Shown here: positions 35,701 through 47,689 of the stretch, piece by piece
How positions within the stretch are numbered: position 1 is the stretch's first letter
How the letters are laid out: every line of letters starts with the position of its first letter
Origin: Dromaius novaehollandiae
Lineage: Eukaryota; Chordata; Aves; Casuariiformes; Dromaiidae
Assembly: GCF_036370855.1 (NCBI RefSeq)
Contig: NC_088099.1
Coordinates: 26,193,501 to 26,257,500 of the forward strand
DNA: 64,000 bases
Direction: 5' to 3'
Position numbers and translations under genes: made by a program
Notes under the pieces: model-generated
What the model saw: the letters and a program-made list of their open reading frames with translations, nothing else
Databases searched by the model: none
Told to the model about the DNA's origin: nothing

Positions 35701-37965
35701 CCACATTCCACATACATACATAATAAATATTTAAACTGTGAAAGGTGTTCTAGCTGTTAAAAAAGCTAGGTTTTATTAAATTCAAAAGCATAATCTTGAT
35801 AGAGGGTTTGATTTTCAGATGGAAAATCACATTTTGTACTCATAAGAAACTGCTGCAATTTTCCAAGTACAAATTTGTACAAGACTGTTACTCCAGCACT
35901 GATGCTGTTTCCAAAAAGTAAAAGGGAAAGAGAGGCTCATCTGTAAATGTGAATTCAGAATGTGTGAATCCAGTGTGTGTGAATCTCTGACCGCACTACA
36001 AATAGACCTTCTCCACTTCTTCCCCATGTTTACCTATTCCCTTGACTGAAGCAGCCTTAGTCCCAGTCCCTGAATTTTAGGTTGGAAATCTCTGTTTTAA
36101 CTCCACTACTGAAAAGCTCTGAATGAGTTCTCCCTTCATACCAGAGTTACATGCAGACAACTTATTACTCCTTTGATCTGACTAAAACACGACTCTTCTG
36201 ACTTCGCATATTTTGAAACTGTTCTTTCCCACTTCTTCTCTTTTTTCAGTGCCAGCTTTCTTACCTTCCCCTTGATCCATACTGAAACTAACTTGAGGAA
36301 TGTGCCCCCTCCTCAGTTACTATGAGTGATCACCGTCACAAATGAATGATCTACAGGCTATAGCTCACACAGATTTAAAGCCAACAACACTGCCAGCTAG
36401 GGGCTCTCTGCATCCCCAATTCATTAAAGCCTCAATTCTTCTGTTCAGAAAAATGCAGCAAATTCAGAACAAGACCTTACAAGTTCATCCAGCAATAATT
36501 GCTGGAATCTGACTACCTCTTTCTACAGATAAATAGACAGGCAGACATTTATTAAGTGTTTCTCTACTAATTTTCAAAAGACACACCATGGCCATGTGGA
36601 ACACAGGACTATGGCTAGCCTTTTTAATGGGACCTGTTAAAACCCAGGTGTTTGGATTAATTTTAGCCCAGCTGAAGGATTTTGCCTCAGATGAAAGAAT
36701 TCTTTGTAGTTTGAAAAAATTAAAATCTGACTCTCAATTTTGGAAGGTTAACTTATGTGTGAAACCTGCAAAGTTTGCTTGCAGTGATTAGAGGCCAGTG
36801 TCCATATTCTGTCTCAATACTGTCTGTGAAGTCCAAGAATCACAGATGTTGCACTCTGCTTTCTTTTTTGCTGTGGATACCACTCTTCCGAAAAACAAAG
36901 GATGAAAAATGGTGCTACAATGATTTGGGGACAGGATAGATAGTGATTTAAGTAGAAATAGTTCCATTAAATCTATTTACAAAGTGACTGTGCATAGCTG
37001 GCTAGGAAGAGGTGGCATTGGCCATCAGAAGGAATTTGAAGGCAAAGAAGTCTCACACATACTCTGAGATTTGCAAAAAATAGAACATTATTCTTTACTC
37101 TAAATATGAGGTCTACATTAGCAACAGTATTCACTCAGGAGTGGGACTCTGCCCCACTTTTGTATAAGCATGAAGTCCCAATGCAGGAAGAGTTATACTA
37201 TGAAAAAAAAAACCCTTTGCCAATACAACTTATTTAGTTCAGGACATCTGCCTAAGGATTACCATCAAAAGAAAACTTGTGCCAATATGAACTATGACTC
37301 CATTATGCAAATTATACTGGCAAACACTTTTTAGTTTTCTAGCCTCCTGAAGAACGACAGAGGAAGGATTCCTCTAGGAAGGAGAATGAGCTATCATCTG
37401 CCAAGCATTCAACTGTGCCACAGTGGAGAATGGGACAGTTTTCCAACTTCAGAGAGGGGTGGATTAGGCTGCTATTAGCCTCATACCAAGGTTTTTACTG
37501 ACTTTTCTGCTATAGAACATGTCACCAGCCATATGTACCCTGAAATATAAAGTCAGAAGCAGAAGAAGTATTCTACAAAAGGACACAAAATTGTCATGTA
37601 AAATGTCTCTGCTAGTTTAGATATTTTTGTCTTTCAGAGCTCCACACTGAGGGCAAAGTCCATGCTGTGGATCCTTCAGCTGTACGGCAAATCTCCACTG
37701 ATTATCTCCCCTTGTTACACAGTGAACTTTCATTAATATCAATACAGGCTTGATGTGTAGAATACACAATACAGATCTATGCTGCAGTTCATGAAACATA
37801 ACTTTGCTTCCTGTATTAAACTCCAGCTCTTCTATCAATTCTTTTGCTACTCACTCACCTCAAGGATAAGACTAAATTGCTTGCAGACTTACTTCACTAT
37901 CAAATTATTAATTGAGGGCCAAAAATAATCAATGATGCAGACCTTAAGTAGTTAATATGTCACTA

Positions 37966-38040
37966 ACAAACACATTTTCCCAGTTTCCCCATCTGTATTT
38001 GTTCAGTTTGTATGAGAAACAGAAATATAGCTTTAAAAAA
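37966..38040 (+). repeat. Possible MIR SINE scrap
   Basis: 'ttttcccagtttccccatct' then 'gtatttgttcag' resembles the MIR core CCTCAGTTTCCTCATCTGTAAAATGGGG. Too short to be sure. Confidence 0.3.
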
Positions 38041-38705
38041 GTAAAATATAGCCCTTTTTTTCTGGGGAAGAGTATCTACAAATTTAAATCATTAAAGTAT
38101 AATTATGCTCTGAACATTGGAAGGATTTGCAGTAAAAATATCAGGTTGAGATTAAGTCAATAAAATTAATCACTCATGACCCTGAAGGAGCAAAAGGGTT
38201 GAAAAATGCTACAAAATTGAAAGCTACCATGAGCAAAGGGACTTAGGGAATTCATTTTAATTCACCACAGCCAAGTTCAAATACAAGCTGTTCTTTGTTA
38301 TTCAACCTGAGGTATTATTTTTCATACAGACACTCACATCTGACCAAGCCATAATCACATTCTGTAGAGTTTTCTTTATCTGATTGTAGAAGTTTCCTGT
38401 TTTAACTACACATTAACAATGAACTGCATATAGATGGGGTGGTGTCAGAGAGTGGACTATGTTCTGCTCACCTAACCACATCTATCAGGGTATTAAGTGC
38501 CTCAAAGCGGGGACATGGGCAATGGATAGTAAATTTGGCCTTAAGTCTCTCTCCCTTACGTTGGCCTAACAGACATTTTATATTGTGAGTTCTTTGTTTT
38601 TCCAGCAGAGCAGACAGCTCTCCTGTACTTGTCTAGAAGGAGGTTATGAATTACAATAACTCCTCTCTCTCCTCTGTGTTTAATGATAGATTCTGCTGTC
38701 TAGAA
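38041..38705. other. Unique non-coding stretch
   Basis: Nothing recognisable: no gene, no repeat with a visible structure. Confidence 0.5.
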
Positions 38706-38876
38706 TAATACTTCTCAACCCCCAAGGTACATTTTACCTGTGAGAAACTGCAAACAGCAAATGCAGCCATCCCCGCCCCTACCAAGGACCCACATGCTAT
38801 GATGAGGGGCAGAGACTTCTTAGCTCAAATTGCCTAAAAAGTGAGGTATGAATTTAAAAGTTTGAGAAGGACACAA
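38706..38876. mobile_element. Putative hAT-type non-autonomous DNA transposon (MITE) relic
   Basis: About 170 bases bounded by 'acttctcaacc' on the left and 'agtttgagaaggac' on the right. The two ends are inverted relative to each other and resemble the CAGTGGTTCTCAAC terminal inverted repeats of Charlie/MER5-like hAT elements. The length fits small hAT MITEs. No clean 8-bp target site duplication is visible, as expected for an old copy. Confidence 0.4.
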
Positions 38877-41785
38877 GAAAGCTTGTGTAAAGGACACATG
38901 ATCAATTATCAAAGCAGTGATTTGTAATTCAAATAGAACATGTTTGTGCTTTTGGTTCTGAAGTGACCTGATCATCTGCTCTGAAAACTGTGATGTGTCT
39001 ATGCACTGTGGGACAGTGTACTAAGGGTGAATTTTAATTTTGCTGTAGAGATTTAGGTTCTTCCCCTAGCCCTGAGAAAATTAAAACCAGTTAATGAGAT
39101 CGCTTTTCTGGTTCAATGCAGTATATTAGACATGTGATTTTACAGCTATGAAAGTGGGGACAGCTGTTTTTGAAGACTTTGAAGTAATGGAGAAAATTGC
39201 TTAATACATGATGTAAAGTAACACTTACAAGTGAAACCAATCGAAGTTCTAAGATTTTTTTAATGAATGCTTTCAAAAAATACCAGCACAGGAACTACTT
39301 ATGTTACCAGAACCAGTGAAGTAGAAGGTGCATGAAAAAGCATATATGCCATTGTCTATTCATAATCAAAATCAAGGACCACATCCAGTATTTGCAGTGA
39401 CAAAGTTTCAGTGAGAACATAATCTAGGATAACATAGCTCCATGTTATTGGTCTAACATGGCTCTCTTTCCAGAATATTAGCAAGAATTAGCTGAAACCT
39501 GTGTTTATTTTTAAGATTTCCACTGAAGCTATTTTAAATAGATATTTTAAAAGATTTCCGAGAACATGTAAGACCATCTGCAGGCAAGTTTATTCCTGAA
39601 AAGGCATTTATAAATTTATATCCAACATAAATAAAGAGCTGTTCAGCAATTAAGCTGGAAAACGTGTGTTTTTCAGACAGAAAATAAACATTTGTTTCTA
39701 CCCAGTTGAGGTACAAGTACCACCATTTTAAATGTGAAAATGTAACTTTCTGTGAATGTACAATGTTCAGACTGAATTTCTGCTTGAAAAGCAGAATGTG
39801 TAAGTGTTCTTGATTATTTGGATTTTTTTCCTCCTTCTCAACATGGAAGGTGTTAATCTTCCACATGATTTGAAAGGCAATCTTCAGTCACATCTCCCTC
39901 TTATTCTTCCCCCATATACAAGACCTTCTTAATGAACTGTACCTTGCATCCTTTTTTCAGGCAAACAGCCCTTCCATCTCAAAGGGCTTGACAAGCCTTG
40001 AGAGAGGACTTCAGGAGTAAAAGTAATGCCTAGAATGAACTTTTTATCACCTTGGGATATAGCTACAAATTGAACTCTATTTTAGCTGGCCAATTCTTAG
40101 GTGGAGAATGCTGAATAGTACTATGGTTTTGTTTCAGTTACTCTACGGTCAAGATAGAGTTTTCTTTCCAAGCCACTGTTTTCAGCAGTTTCTCCAGCTA
40201 TTACCTTTGGCTTGAAATATTTTACCCTTCTTTCTATCCGCAGTGATGTTTCTCATATTTTAGATTCTTCATGTTTGAAGAATATCCAGACGTGAATTAG
40301 ATATACGAGAACTAAAATAGTATAAGGATATTTATTTAGCTGAAGATCTGTTAAGATATCTTTTGGGCTAGGATATGCAGAAACTATTTGGCTTTAAAAT
40401 ATCAGGTGTATCATCTGTGCAGCTCCCCATGAAGAAAATGAGAAATTTTTGTGATAGAAAGTTTGTCAAAGAAAATAATGATAGTCATAAGACATACTCT
40501 AAGGTATACAAGGGCTTGGTCCAGCAGCTTATCAAATGCTGACTTTCCATGTCTGCGAAACCCCACAAACATCAGTAGGAATCTACATTGACACAGGGCT
40601 TGTCAGCATGGAACAACCTGCAATATCAGGACGTGTGTGCATATCATTGATGAAATAAATCAGTCTCCTTGAAATCCTGCAATGAAAGGGGAAGAGTCAT
40701 CCACAAAGCTGAGCGCAGTAGCACAACTCCCAGGGAAGGGGCCCATAAAATGGCTCTAACGATTGCTTAATAGCAATCAAACAGCTCATTGAACAGCTAG
40801 GATTAGCACAGTTACCACAAGTACAACAGCTGAACCTTGGTACAGCTTTCTTGTTTGTGGCATATTCATTTTATATGACACTAAGAGTAACAAACCAGCT
40901 TCTCTATTCTTTAGCCAAAGATTCATAGGCGGTACAACTGTTCCACAGGATTGGGTCCTTCACTAAACTGTTGCATGCACAGTCAGTAGTCTTATAACTA
41001 CACAGGCTCATGTGTTCTTCTGAGAACATAACATGAGTGACCAATGAGGAATGTGACACAACAATGTTAATTCTGAGTCTATCTGGACTAAAACTGCATT
41101 TCTTACACACAGGCAAAATGAAATGTGACATGTATGCTGAGCTTGCTAAGCAAAAGATAGCTAATATAATTCTTTTGAATAGGATTTTCTTTGAAATTAT
41201 ACCTATAAATTGCTGTTGTGTTCAAAATCCCTAAAGCTTAAAAGAATGAAAACATTATAATTTTTTACCATAGAATTTAGGTGTGGTTCTCCAACCTGCT
41301 CATGGATTAAAAAAAGTGTTTGGAAGCAGTTAGCTAATGGTTTCTGGGTTGTGCTGTACCACTTCCTAAAATCTCTAACAGCATTAGCAGCTAGTCCACA
41401 CTATTCAACTCTCTAGAATATTAATTTTCACCCATATTAATATGTAAAATATCTGTGGTATTTACATAGTTTTGTTTTATACTTTGTTTTAGAGAAAGAA
41501 TTGGATGCATGCAGGGGGTAGGTCCATCAGTGCCTGTTACATACAATGATCTAGATGCAACTTCTGGCTATTGTAAGTCCCTAAACTGCTAAGTGCCAGA
41601 ATCTAAGATGGTAAATCAGAGCAGGCATCATGCTACTCTTGCCCAGTCTCTTACATACTTTCCCTAAATAACCACAATTGTCCACTGTCAGGAGCAGGAT
41701 TCTGAGCTAGCTGGGTGTGATCTTACGTGGTATAGCCATTCTTAAATTCTTACTGCTTATCTGCATTTTCACTCTAACCACAGTC
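38877..41785. other. Unique non-coding stretch
   Basis: No gene seen. A 110-codon minus-strand frame (39,534-39,866) is AT-rich and unlike known proteins. A motif 'gtggttctccaacctg' at about 41,284 resembles one hAT terminal repeat but I found no partner. Confidence 0.5.
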
Positions 41786-41955
41786 TCAGTTAAGGGTCAG
41801 GACCCTGCTGTGCTAGATACTGTACAAACATAGAGTAAAAAGACAGTTCCTGTCCCAAAGGATTTAGTAAAGCAAGAAATGGAACAGACACACTTTGTCA
41901 GATAGAAGAAGAGGGACACGGAGATACTGAGGAGCAAAGGGAAACAGTAAGAAGC
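41786..41955 (-). mobile_element. MIR-like SINE relic (amniote type)
   Basis: On the plus strand 'gtgctagatactgtacaaac', then 'acagttcctgtcccaaagg', then a GAC-rich stretch and 'ggagatactgaggagcaaag'. This is the order in the reverse complement of the amniote MIR-type repeat (GTGCTAGGCACTGTACAAAC, ACAGTCCCTGCCCCAAAG, then GAGGCACAGAGAG). SINEs of this class were moved by L2-type LINE machinery. Diverged, boundaries approximate. Confidence 0.6.
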
Positions 41956-42579
41956 TATTTGTTCACTAGACATTCAATGAAATCAGCAAATCTGTTTCAA
42001 GTGTTATCTAACTTCTGCTCCCCATTCCCTGCAACATATTCAAAGGGATGAAAAGTAACCTTGATGTTGAAATTAATATGCACGGTAGATTGAATGTGCA
42101 TCCCTTGCCTCTGGTTAACACAACACGATTCTCTGCACCATGGAAACCATAAGCTACTTCTCCTGTTTGGAAAAGAATGGCAATTGCTGTAACAATAGGT
42201 GGAATCTGAATCCCTCACCCAACATAAAAACAGCTTCCAAACCACATATGCTGTCACACAAAGGCCTCCTGCTATAGAAACACAGCCAGAGAGGCCCAAG
42301 AGTGTTCACACACACTCCTACTGCCTGAGAAACCAGCAAGTAAAGATGATGGAGGCACCATTCCAGCCCTGAGGCTTAGAGAGGAGCCACAGAAAGGCTT
42401 TAGCACAGACTGTCCTATCTGCAAATTAGAGTAGTACATTCCAACCTCCCGTCCCCGCTTCATTCCCCTCACAAACCAGTCTACTCCAGGTCTGTGCAAG
42501 CACTAAACTCTTTCACATATACATAGCCTTTCTTTCCCTTTAACTGACATTCATTATGTCAGGCAGGGTGAATTATACC

Positions 42580-42710
42580 CTGTGTGTCTAAAGACTTTCA
42601 TGGGAGCTCAGAAATACAATTATGTGCTGAAATGCCAGTTTCTAGGTGCACAATGTCTGTGCAAGATTTTGAATATCTAGCCCTCAAGCATCTAAATCCT
42701 CACTATAAAC
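42580..42710. repeat. MITE-like sauropsid short repeat relic
   Basis: 'gactttcatgggagctcag', 'gccagtttctaggtgca' and 'gattttgaatatctagccct' correspond in order to ACTTTCATGGGAGTTAGG, TAGGCACCTAA and ATTTTGAAAATCTGGCCCT blocks of common reptile/bird short repeats. Diverged. Confidence 0.45.
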
Positions 42711-42917
42711 CATAGCAAAGTCGAGCTAAGAAGAGTCCCCTGTTGCTCCAGTATGCCTCATAATTGATTTTCTATATAAAGTGCAGAAAAAGGTTTCCCA
42801 GAGTCAGCTTGTAAAAGGGGCGAGAGTCTCCATGGGTTATTTCCTTGTTAAATAAGATTTAATATACTCCTACCTCCTGAATATATGCAAAAATGAGACA
42901 AAACCTTCCATGCCTTG

Positions 42918-42965
42918 AAGGGTGATTTTCAAAAATATCTGGGAAGTTGTCTGTCAGAAAAGAAT
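42918..42965. repeat. Possible MITE-like relic arm
   Basis: 'gggtgattttcaaaaatat' followed by 'ctgggaagttg' resembles the TGATTTTCAGAGGTGCTGAGCACC arm of a sauropsid palindromic repeat. Only one arm. Confidence 0.3.
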
Positions 42966-43641
42966 GATCCTCAGTATGATGTGTGTGAATTAAAAAGAAA
43001 AAAAAAATGTAAGCTTAAAATTTGCTTTCTTTGAAAATACTCCTTATTTAAACCAGATTTTGGAAACCTTGCTGTAGTTTCAGACTGTAAAGCAACAATT
43101 TGCAATGCTAAAGATATTTCCTTTTGGACTACTAATCCAGAATCTACTTTTTTTCTTGATTTAAGAATATTTTAATTGGAAAGATTATATATTTTTTAAT
43201 TCACTTAAGCAAGCAGTTTTCTTCTAAAGTATCTACTTCTCTGTTAGCACTGTTAACTACTTCATCTTCCTTCCTATGCATACATACGTCATGTCTGGAG
43301 CAGAGCAAAATAAGAACCACATGTTTCATATAAACAGTTTAATGTTTTGCATATAGATGGTGTTTAGCTGGAACAACTATAAAGGAATAAAACACAAGGA
43401 AACAGTAGGTGGAAGACTCAGCATTTTAGGAAGGGGGGAACATAAATAATAATTAATATGCAAAAAAGTGGACAGCAACAGAACAAGGCAAGTAGTAACT
43501 AAGAGGGGAAAAGTTTTCCTTAAGCTATCATCTGAGGTGACCCTCATCCAACCACAAAGTTTGAGTCATGTTTAAAACACACATTCAGGGCTGCAGTCTA
43601 CCTTGATTGAATCAGTGTCGACTCCTAAATGTTCAGCTTAC
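42966..43641. other. Unique non-coding stretch
   Basis: No gene or repeat recognised apart from short A and T runs. It lies immediately downstream (minus-strand sense) of the exon candidate at 43,642-43,684. Confidence 0.5.
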
Positions 43642-43684
43642 CTGGATATAAGTATGACGAGAATTTGTCCTTTCTTCATACAAA
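43642..43684 (-). other. Candidate 43-bp internal exon (micro-exon)
   Basis: On the minus strand the segment is preceded by a pyrimidine-rich acceptor ('cttttcctttccttctag') with a CTGAAAT-like branch site about 25 bases upstream of the AG. It is followed by the donor 'gtaagc' after a CAG exon end. Two of three frames are open across the 43 bases; one reads LYEERTNSRHTYIQ, the other CMKKGQILVILIS. Length is not a multiple of three, so skipping would shift the frame. I recognise no protein from 14 residues. Paired good splice sites can occur by chance in 64 kb, so this is a candidate and not a call. It could equally be an exon of a non-coding RNA. Confidence 0.3.
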
Positions 43685-44925
43685 CTAGAAGGAAAGGAAA
43701 AGATTTCAGCTCATTTAGTAACTTCGCTGAATTTGTTGTTTAAACTTAAATTGTTCAAAATCATAGACAACAACGTAACTCAGACAAGATTTTGATCTTA
43801 ACTGCATCTGGTAAAACATAGAGCAACTCTATTAAAATAAACCTTAGTACTTAATGTTGGTTAAGTAAATATTGATAATGTTACTTAGATTTATCACGGT
43901 GTCACTCAGATCAAAACCTGCCTCAGTCAAAAGTAGTATCAGAATGTGTAATGCCAGACTTGTCAAGCTTCATACTTCATGCACAAGACATTCATCTGGC
44001 TCCATTTCACTTTCCTCTATGGTGCTTCAGTCATCTCATGTGACCACACAACAGCACCTCAGCTCCTCGCCAGCCCCAGGATTCAACATGCCAGATACAT
44101 ATGCTCAGCCTGCCAACAAACTGTGCTTGGCAGATGAGGTTCTGGAGAGGGCAGGAGGGAGGAGCAGGGCACAGCAGCCAGGAAAGCACACTGTCAAGCA
44201 AGATCCCACACTCCAAGGAGTCCTGCAGGTAGGCATCAACTCCCCAGACCACTGTTTCTTCCTCATATGGTCCTAAGCCCCACTTTACTTCTCAAAGCAG
44301 AGCAGTCCCATAGGAGCAAAACCGAGCTCTCAACCTTAATGACAAAAATATTTAGAGGAAATACTTCAGTGATTCTCATTATAATGAAACATTTGCTACA
44401 CAGAACCACAGGTTGATATGTAACGTGTCTCCACAGGAAAGTTTTGCATTTTCGTAACTCTTTGCAGATGATAGTTGATAGCTGTTGAGTTTTCCTTAAC
44501 AATCACCATTCATGCACTACAAATTTCATGGATATTCTCTATGAAATGTATTTTCCTCCTAAAAAGAAAACGAAATATTCAAAACTACTAGTCTGTTAAA
44601 ACATATTCTTTTTTTCTTCAGGCTAGCAACCATACTTTGGCCAAAAAATGAGAGGCAAATAAAAACCAAAAGGTTCTAAGAAGGTCAACTGCAGTATGTT
44701 ACAGAAACACACAGCAACTCTTGTCCTTCTCACCGTGAAGCATAAAAAAGATTGTAACTTTCTGAAAATTTTTGTACTATATGACAGATTAGTGAATATT
44801 CCATCGCTGATTAAATTACTAAGCAAAATATTGCTCTATACCTAAACCTAATTAGCTAATAATAGTAGTTGCAGGGTATATTAATACTTTTCTTTTTCAT
44901 TCACAGACATAGCTATGCCACTTCA
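43685..44925. other. Unique non-coding stretch
   Basis: A 134-codon plus-strand frame at 43,872-44,276 is serine-rich and has a same-size partner in antisense. I see no family resemblance and no convincing splice sites around it. Otherwise nothing recognisable. Confidence 0.5.
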
Positions 44926-44929
44926 AGAT

Positions 44930-45022
44930 TATTCCCTATTTTACAAATGGGAAAAAGACAAAGACATTAGTGACTTGTCTTGCCCAAGGCTGTGGAAACG
45001 TTAAGAGCCAGATTCTGACTCC
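44930..45022 (-). mobile_element. MIR SINE relic, core region
   Basis: On the plus strand 'ctattttacaaatgggaaaa', 'gtgacttgtcttgcccaagg' and 'agagccagattctgactc' follow the order of the reverse-complemented MIR core (TTTTACAGATGAGGAAAC, GTGACTTGCCCAAGGTCAC, GCCAGGATTCGAAC). Good word-by-word agreement over about 90 bases. Confidence 0.7.
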
Positions 45023-47090
45023 ATTTTGCAGGCCTGAGAAGGATGGAGGTCAAAGCACAGTGAACTTCAGTTACTCTTTCAGCTCCTTCTGTTTGATCCA
45101 TTATCTTTATCACCATGACTGAAATGGTCTTTTAAGGACAATTAGGGAGCAGTTCAGTTTAGAACAGCCCTGTGGCTGTCCTAAAACAAATGGCTGGAAG
45201 AGGAATGATAGGAAATAGCTTCAGCTTCTTCCTACACAGAAGCACATAGGGCTTACAGGAAAATATACAGAATTAAAATCAGGGAAAAGCTGAAGATTTC
45301 CTGGCTCCTAATTCTGTCCACAACCCCTTACTCCTCATACACACAGAGTTACTTCAGTGCTTCATTTAAACTAAAAGTTCTTTTGGGAGTCTTATACCAG
45401 ACAAGGATATACGCCCTAGGTCTACAAATCAGAAGGTAAAATCACTAAAGTTCAACTGCCACCACTGTAAAATAGACTGGGAAAATTGTTTGAAGTTTAC
45501 TCAAAATGAGCCTTTCTTGAATTTTCCAGGCACAACTAAATACAACTTTTGGGGGATAAATACTTTGTTCAACTTTTTTTCTTTCAGGGTTCTTCCCACT
45601 CTTAAAAGGAAAAAAAAAGCTTCAAGATGATGAAAAGATATATGCCATGCAGTCTGCATCTAACTGATGCTAACCTTATCCATCAACAGCCTGAGAAATA
45701 TGCGCCTTGACAAAAGGAAGCAGATGTGCTCTTAATCCTCCTAAAGGGAACTATGGGATGGTCTCCTCAGTCATACAGGAGGGTTTCTCTGGTGCCCTCA
45801 TGTCTCTTGGTAAAGGCTGAACAGAGCATTTGTCATGGAATCAGACCTTCATTTTGGATTTGTGTGTTTTTTAGTCCTTTGATCATGCATCTCATATTTT
45901 ACCTTAACTGAACCTTCACAGGCTTTTGAAGATAATCATTGCTTTCCATTTTTCATCAGGGAGAGCTACTGGTATGAGCGATCCTCCCTCTCTGCAAGCT
46001 CTCCTCCACGAGATGCAAGGAGCTGCTTGCCCAGACTACTGAGAGGTGAACAAAAGGTGCAAGAGGTGCCAGATTTAGATTTTTTCCAAATAGTAATTTT
46101 TAAATCTTTACTATTTCTTGTTGACTGGAGGCTCAATTCATCTTTGACTTTTCAGATCCAAGAAGAAACATGAGAAAACACCTTTAATGCCAAAAAGGGA
46201 CATAAGGAATGCTTATTATACCTTGTTTATGTCCATAACCCATATAATGGGTTATGCAGAACAGAAGGGAGCACAGAGGGCTATCACTGAGTGCTGCCTA
46301 ACATTCACTCCAGCACTGTGCATAAGAGAGACTAAGCCAATGCCAGGCATTGTCAGCCCATTTCTGTGAAATGAAAGATGCCTTTACCAGCTTACAGTGT
46401 AATTAGTTCCCTGCTACATCAGCATGTAGAGGAGAAAGAGCCATGCTTCATTAATAAATCCAGATGTTCAACCCTAATGCCTGAAAACACTGGAACAGAA
46501 TGCACCTTGTATTTAAACGTGATACGCACAATCAACCTGATTCTCTTGGGAGCACAGACCTTTGGCTTGCTCAAGAAACAAGAGATTAGACAGCAGGTCA
46601 GTGCGGCCAGCAGAGAAGCCTATTACTGTGAAGAATGCCTGAGCTGAGGTCAAATCAGAAGTCCTAGCTCTTCTATCATCACTTTCCCCTAGACTAGTGT
46701 GCCCTTTATCGTTGTCTGTTGCAGAGATTCATCAGGACAAGAGAAATATGTGGTCAAGACAGTGCTGCAACTCAGCCTGACAAACATTTAACTACTGCTC
46801 TAAACTCCACCAAAGCCATGACATAGTAAATACAGAGTAAAATAGAGGTCCATAAATGGTTCCTTTGCATGTTATACACAGATCCCTTGGCACTACAGGG
46901 TAGTGTAGTGTGTAACATTCAGTATAACAACCCTCTTACTTTGAGAAAATGGCGTAGCTTTTGATTAGATAAAACCTTCTTTGCAAAGTATTTAGGAGGA
47001 TGGTTTGTTGGACTGATCATAGGACAAAGCACTGTGCACCATCACACATAATTCATTCACGGCTCTAACTCCTAGGGAAAAAAAAATATG
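45023..47090. other. Unique non-coding stretch
   Basis: No gene or clear repeat recognised. Open frames of 60-89 codons between 45,726 and 46,647 are unrelated to known families as far as I can tell. Confidence 0.5.
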
Positions 47091-47094
47091 GCAA

Positions 47095-47200
47095 ATGATT
47101 AGTGATTAATATCACACAGCAAGACAGACAAAGCTGTGCCTGAAACACAGGTCTCTTGTCACTCAGATCCATGCCTAAATCGCTAGGTCACAATTCCTCC
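47095..47200 (-). mobile_element. MIR-like SINE relic, 5' half
   Basis: 'cacacagcaagacagacaaa', 'acacaggtctcttgtcactc' and 'aaatcgctaggtcacaattc' on the plus strand correspond to the reverse complement of the MIR-type 5' half (CACACAGCAAGTCAGTGGCA, CCCAGGTCTCCTGACTCC, TAACCACTAGGCCA). Confidence 0.6.
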
Positions 47201-47202
47201 AA

Positions 47203-47325
47203 GCAGATTACTTAACCTTTCCATGTCTCATTCTCCCCAAAAGTGAAACAATATGCTACTGAAATGCTGATACACCATATGAACATTCATAGCACACTTG
47301 GAAAATGTAAAGTACTATGAAAGAA
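47203..47325 (+). mobile_element. MIR SINE relic, 3' half, in inverted orientation to its neighbour
   Basis: 'gattacttaacctttccatg', 'tctcattctccccaaaagtg' and 'catagcacacttggaaaatgtaaagt' follow the MIR sense order (GTTACTTAACCTCTCTG, CTCAGTTTCCTCATCTGTAAAATGG, then the CATGTAAAGCGCTTAG-like region). It abuts a minus-strand MIR half, giving a head-to-head arrangement. Confidence 0.55.
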
Positions 47326-47518
47326 AGTAGAAAAATATTAATGGTTTACACCTATAATGGCTATATAGCAAGAACAAAAACATACAACAAAATTGCTACA
47401 GGCATCTTCCACAGACAGTACCACAGGAGCCTTCCAAACTGCTGCCCGAAACAGCATAGACATTGTGATCAATCAGTTCTGTGACACTCTGCAGCTCCAC
47501 AACTTTTCTAAACTGGAT

Positions 47519-47605
47519 CCTAATGAAGTAGTGAGGATGTTTAATATGGTTTGCCAATGACCTAATGAAGTAGTGAGGATGTTTAATATGGTTTGCCAAT
47601 GACCT
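47519..47605 (+). repeat. Perfect 42-bp tandem duplication
   Basis: The 42 bases from 47,519 to 47,560 are repeated without a single mismatch at 47,561-47,602, and the next three bases (cct) continue the match. The unit is not simple sequence. Zero divergence in a window where most repeats are old points to a very recent duplication, an allele difference or an assembly artefact. An apparent minus-strand frame with two identical peptide blocks is only the reading of this duplication. Confidence 0.95.
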
Positions 47606-47689
47606 TTATGCAGCTAAAATGTTCACTGACACAAGACTACTTTATTGTGTTAAAGTTTAGAGAAAAAGGACCGTTTTGTACAGAATGGG

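Larger units (their letters stand above)
28146..37965. other. Unique AT-rich non-coding stretch
   Basis: About 10 kb without a recognisable gene. Open frames up to 117 codons (30,657-31,010 plus) and 107 codons (33,052-33,375 plus) translate to hydrophobic and serine-rich mixtures without family resemblance. A frame at 29,545-29,787 has a more balanced composition but no match that I know. Small repeats inside are a 16-bp tandem pair at 28,628-28,659 and MITE-like relics at 30,640 and 32,650. Confidence 0.55.

Noticed and set aside
41284..41300. 'gtggttctccaacctg' resembling a hAT terminal repeat
   Set aside because: No inverted partner within the next several hundred bases.
43872..44276. 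134-codon plus-strand frame, serine-rich
   Set aside because: Antisense frame is open over much of the same stretch, no splice sites or promoter visible, and no family resemblance.
47396..47599. Minus-strand frame with a repeated peptide block
   Set aside because: The repeated peptide is just the 42-bp tandem duplication read in frame (42 is divisible by three).
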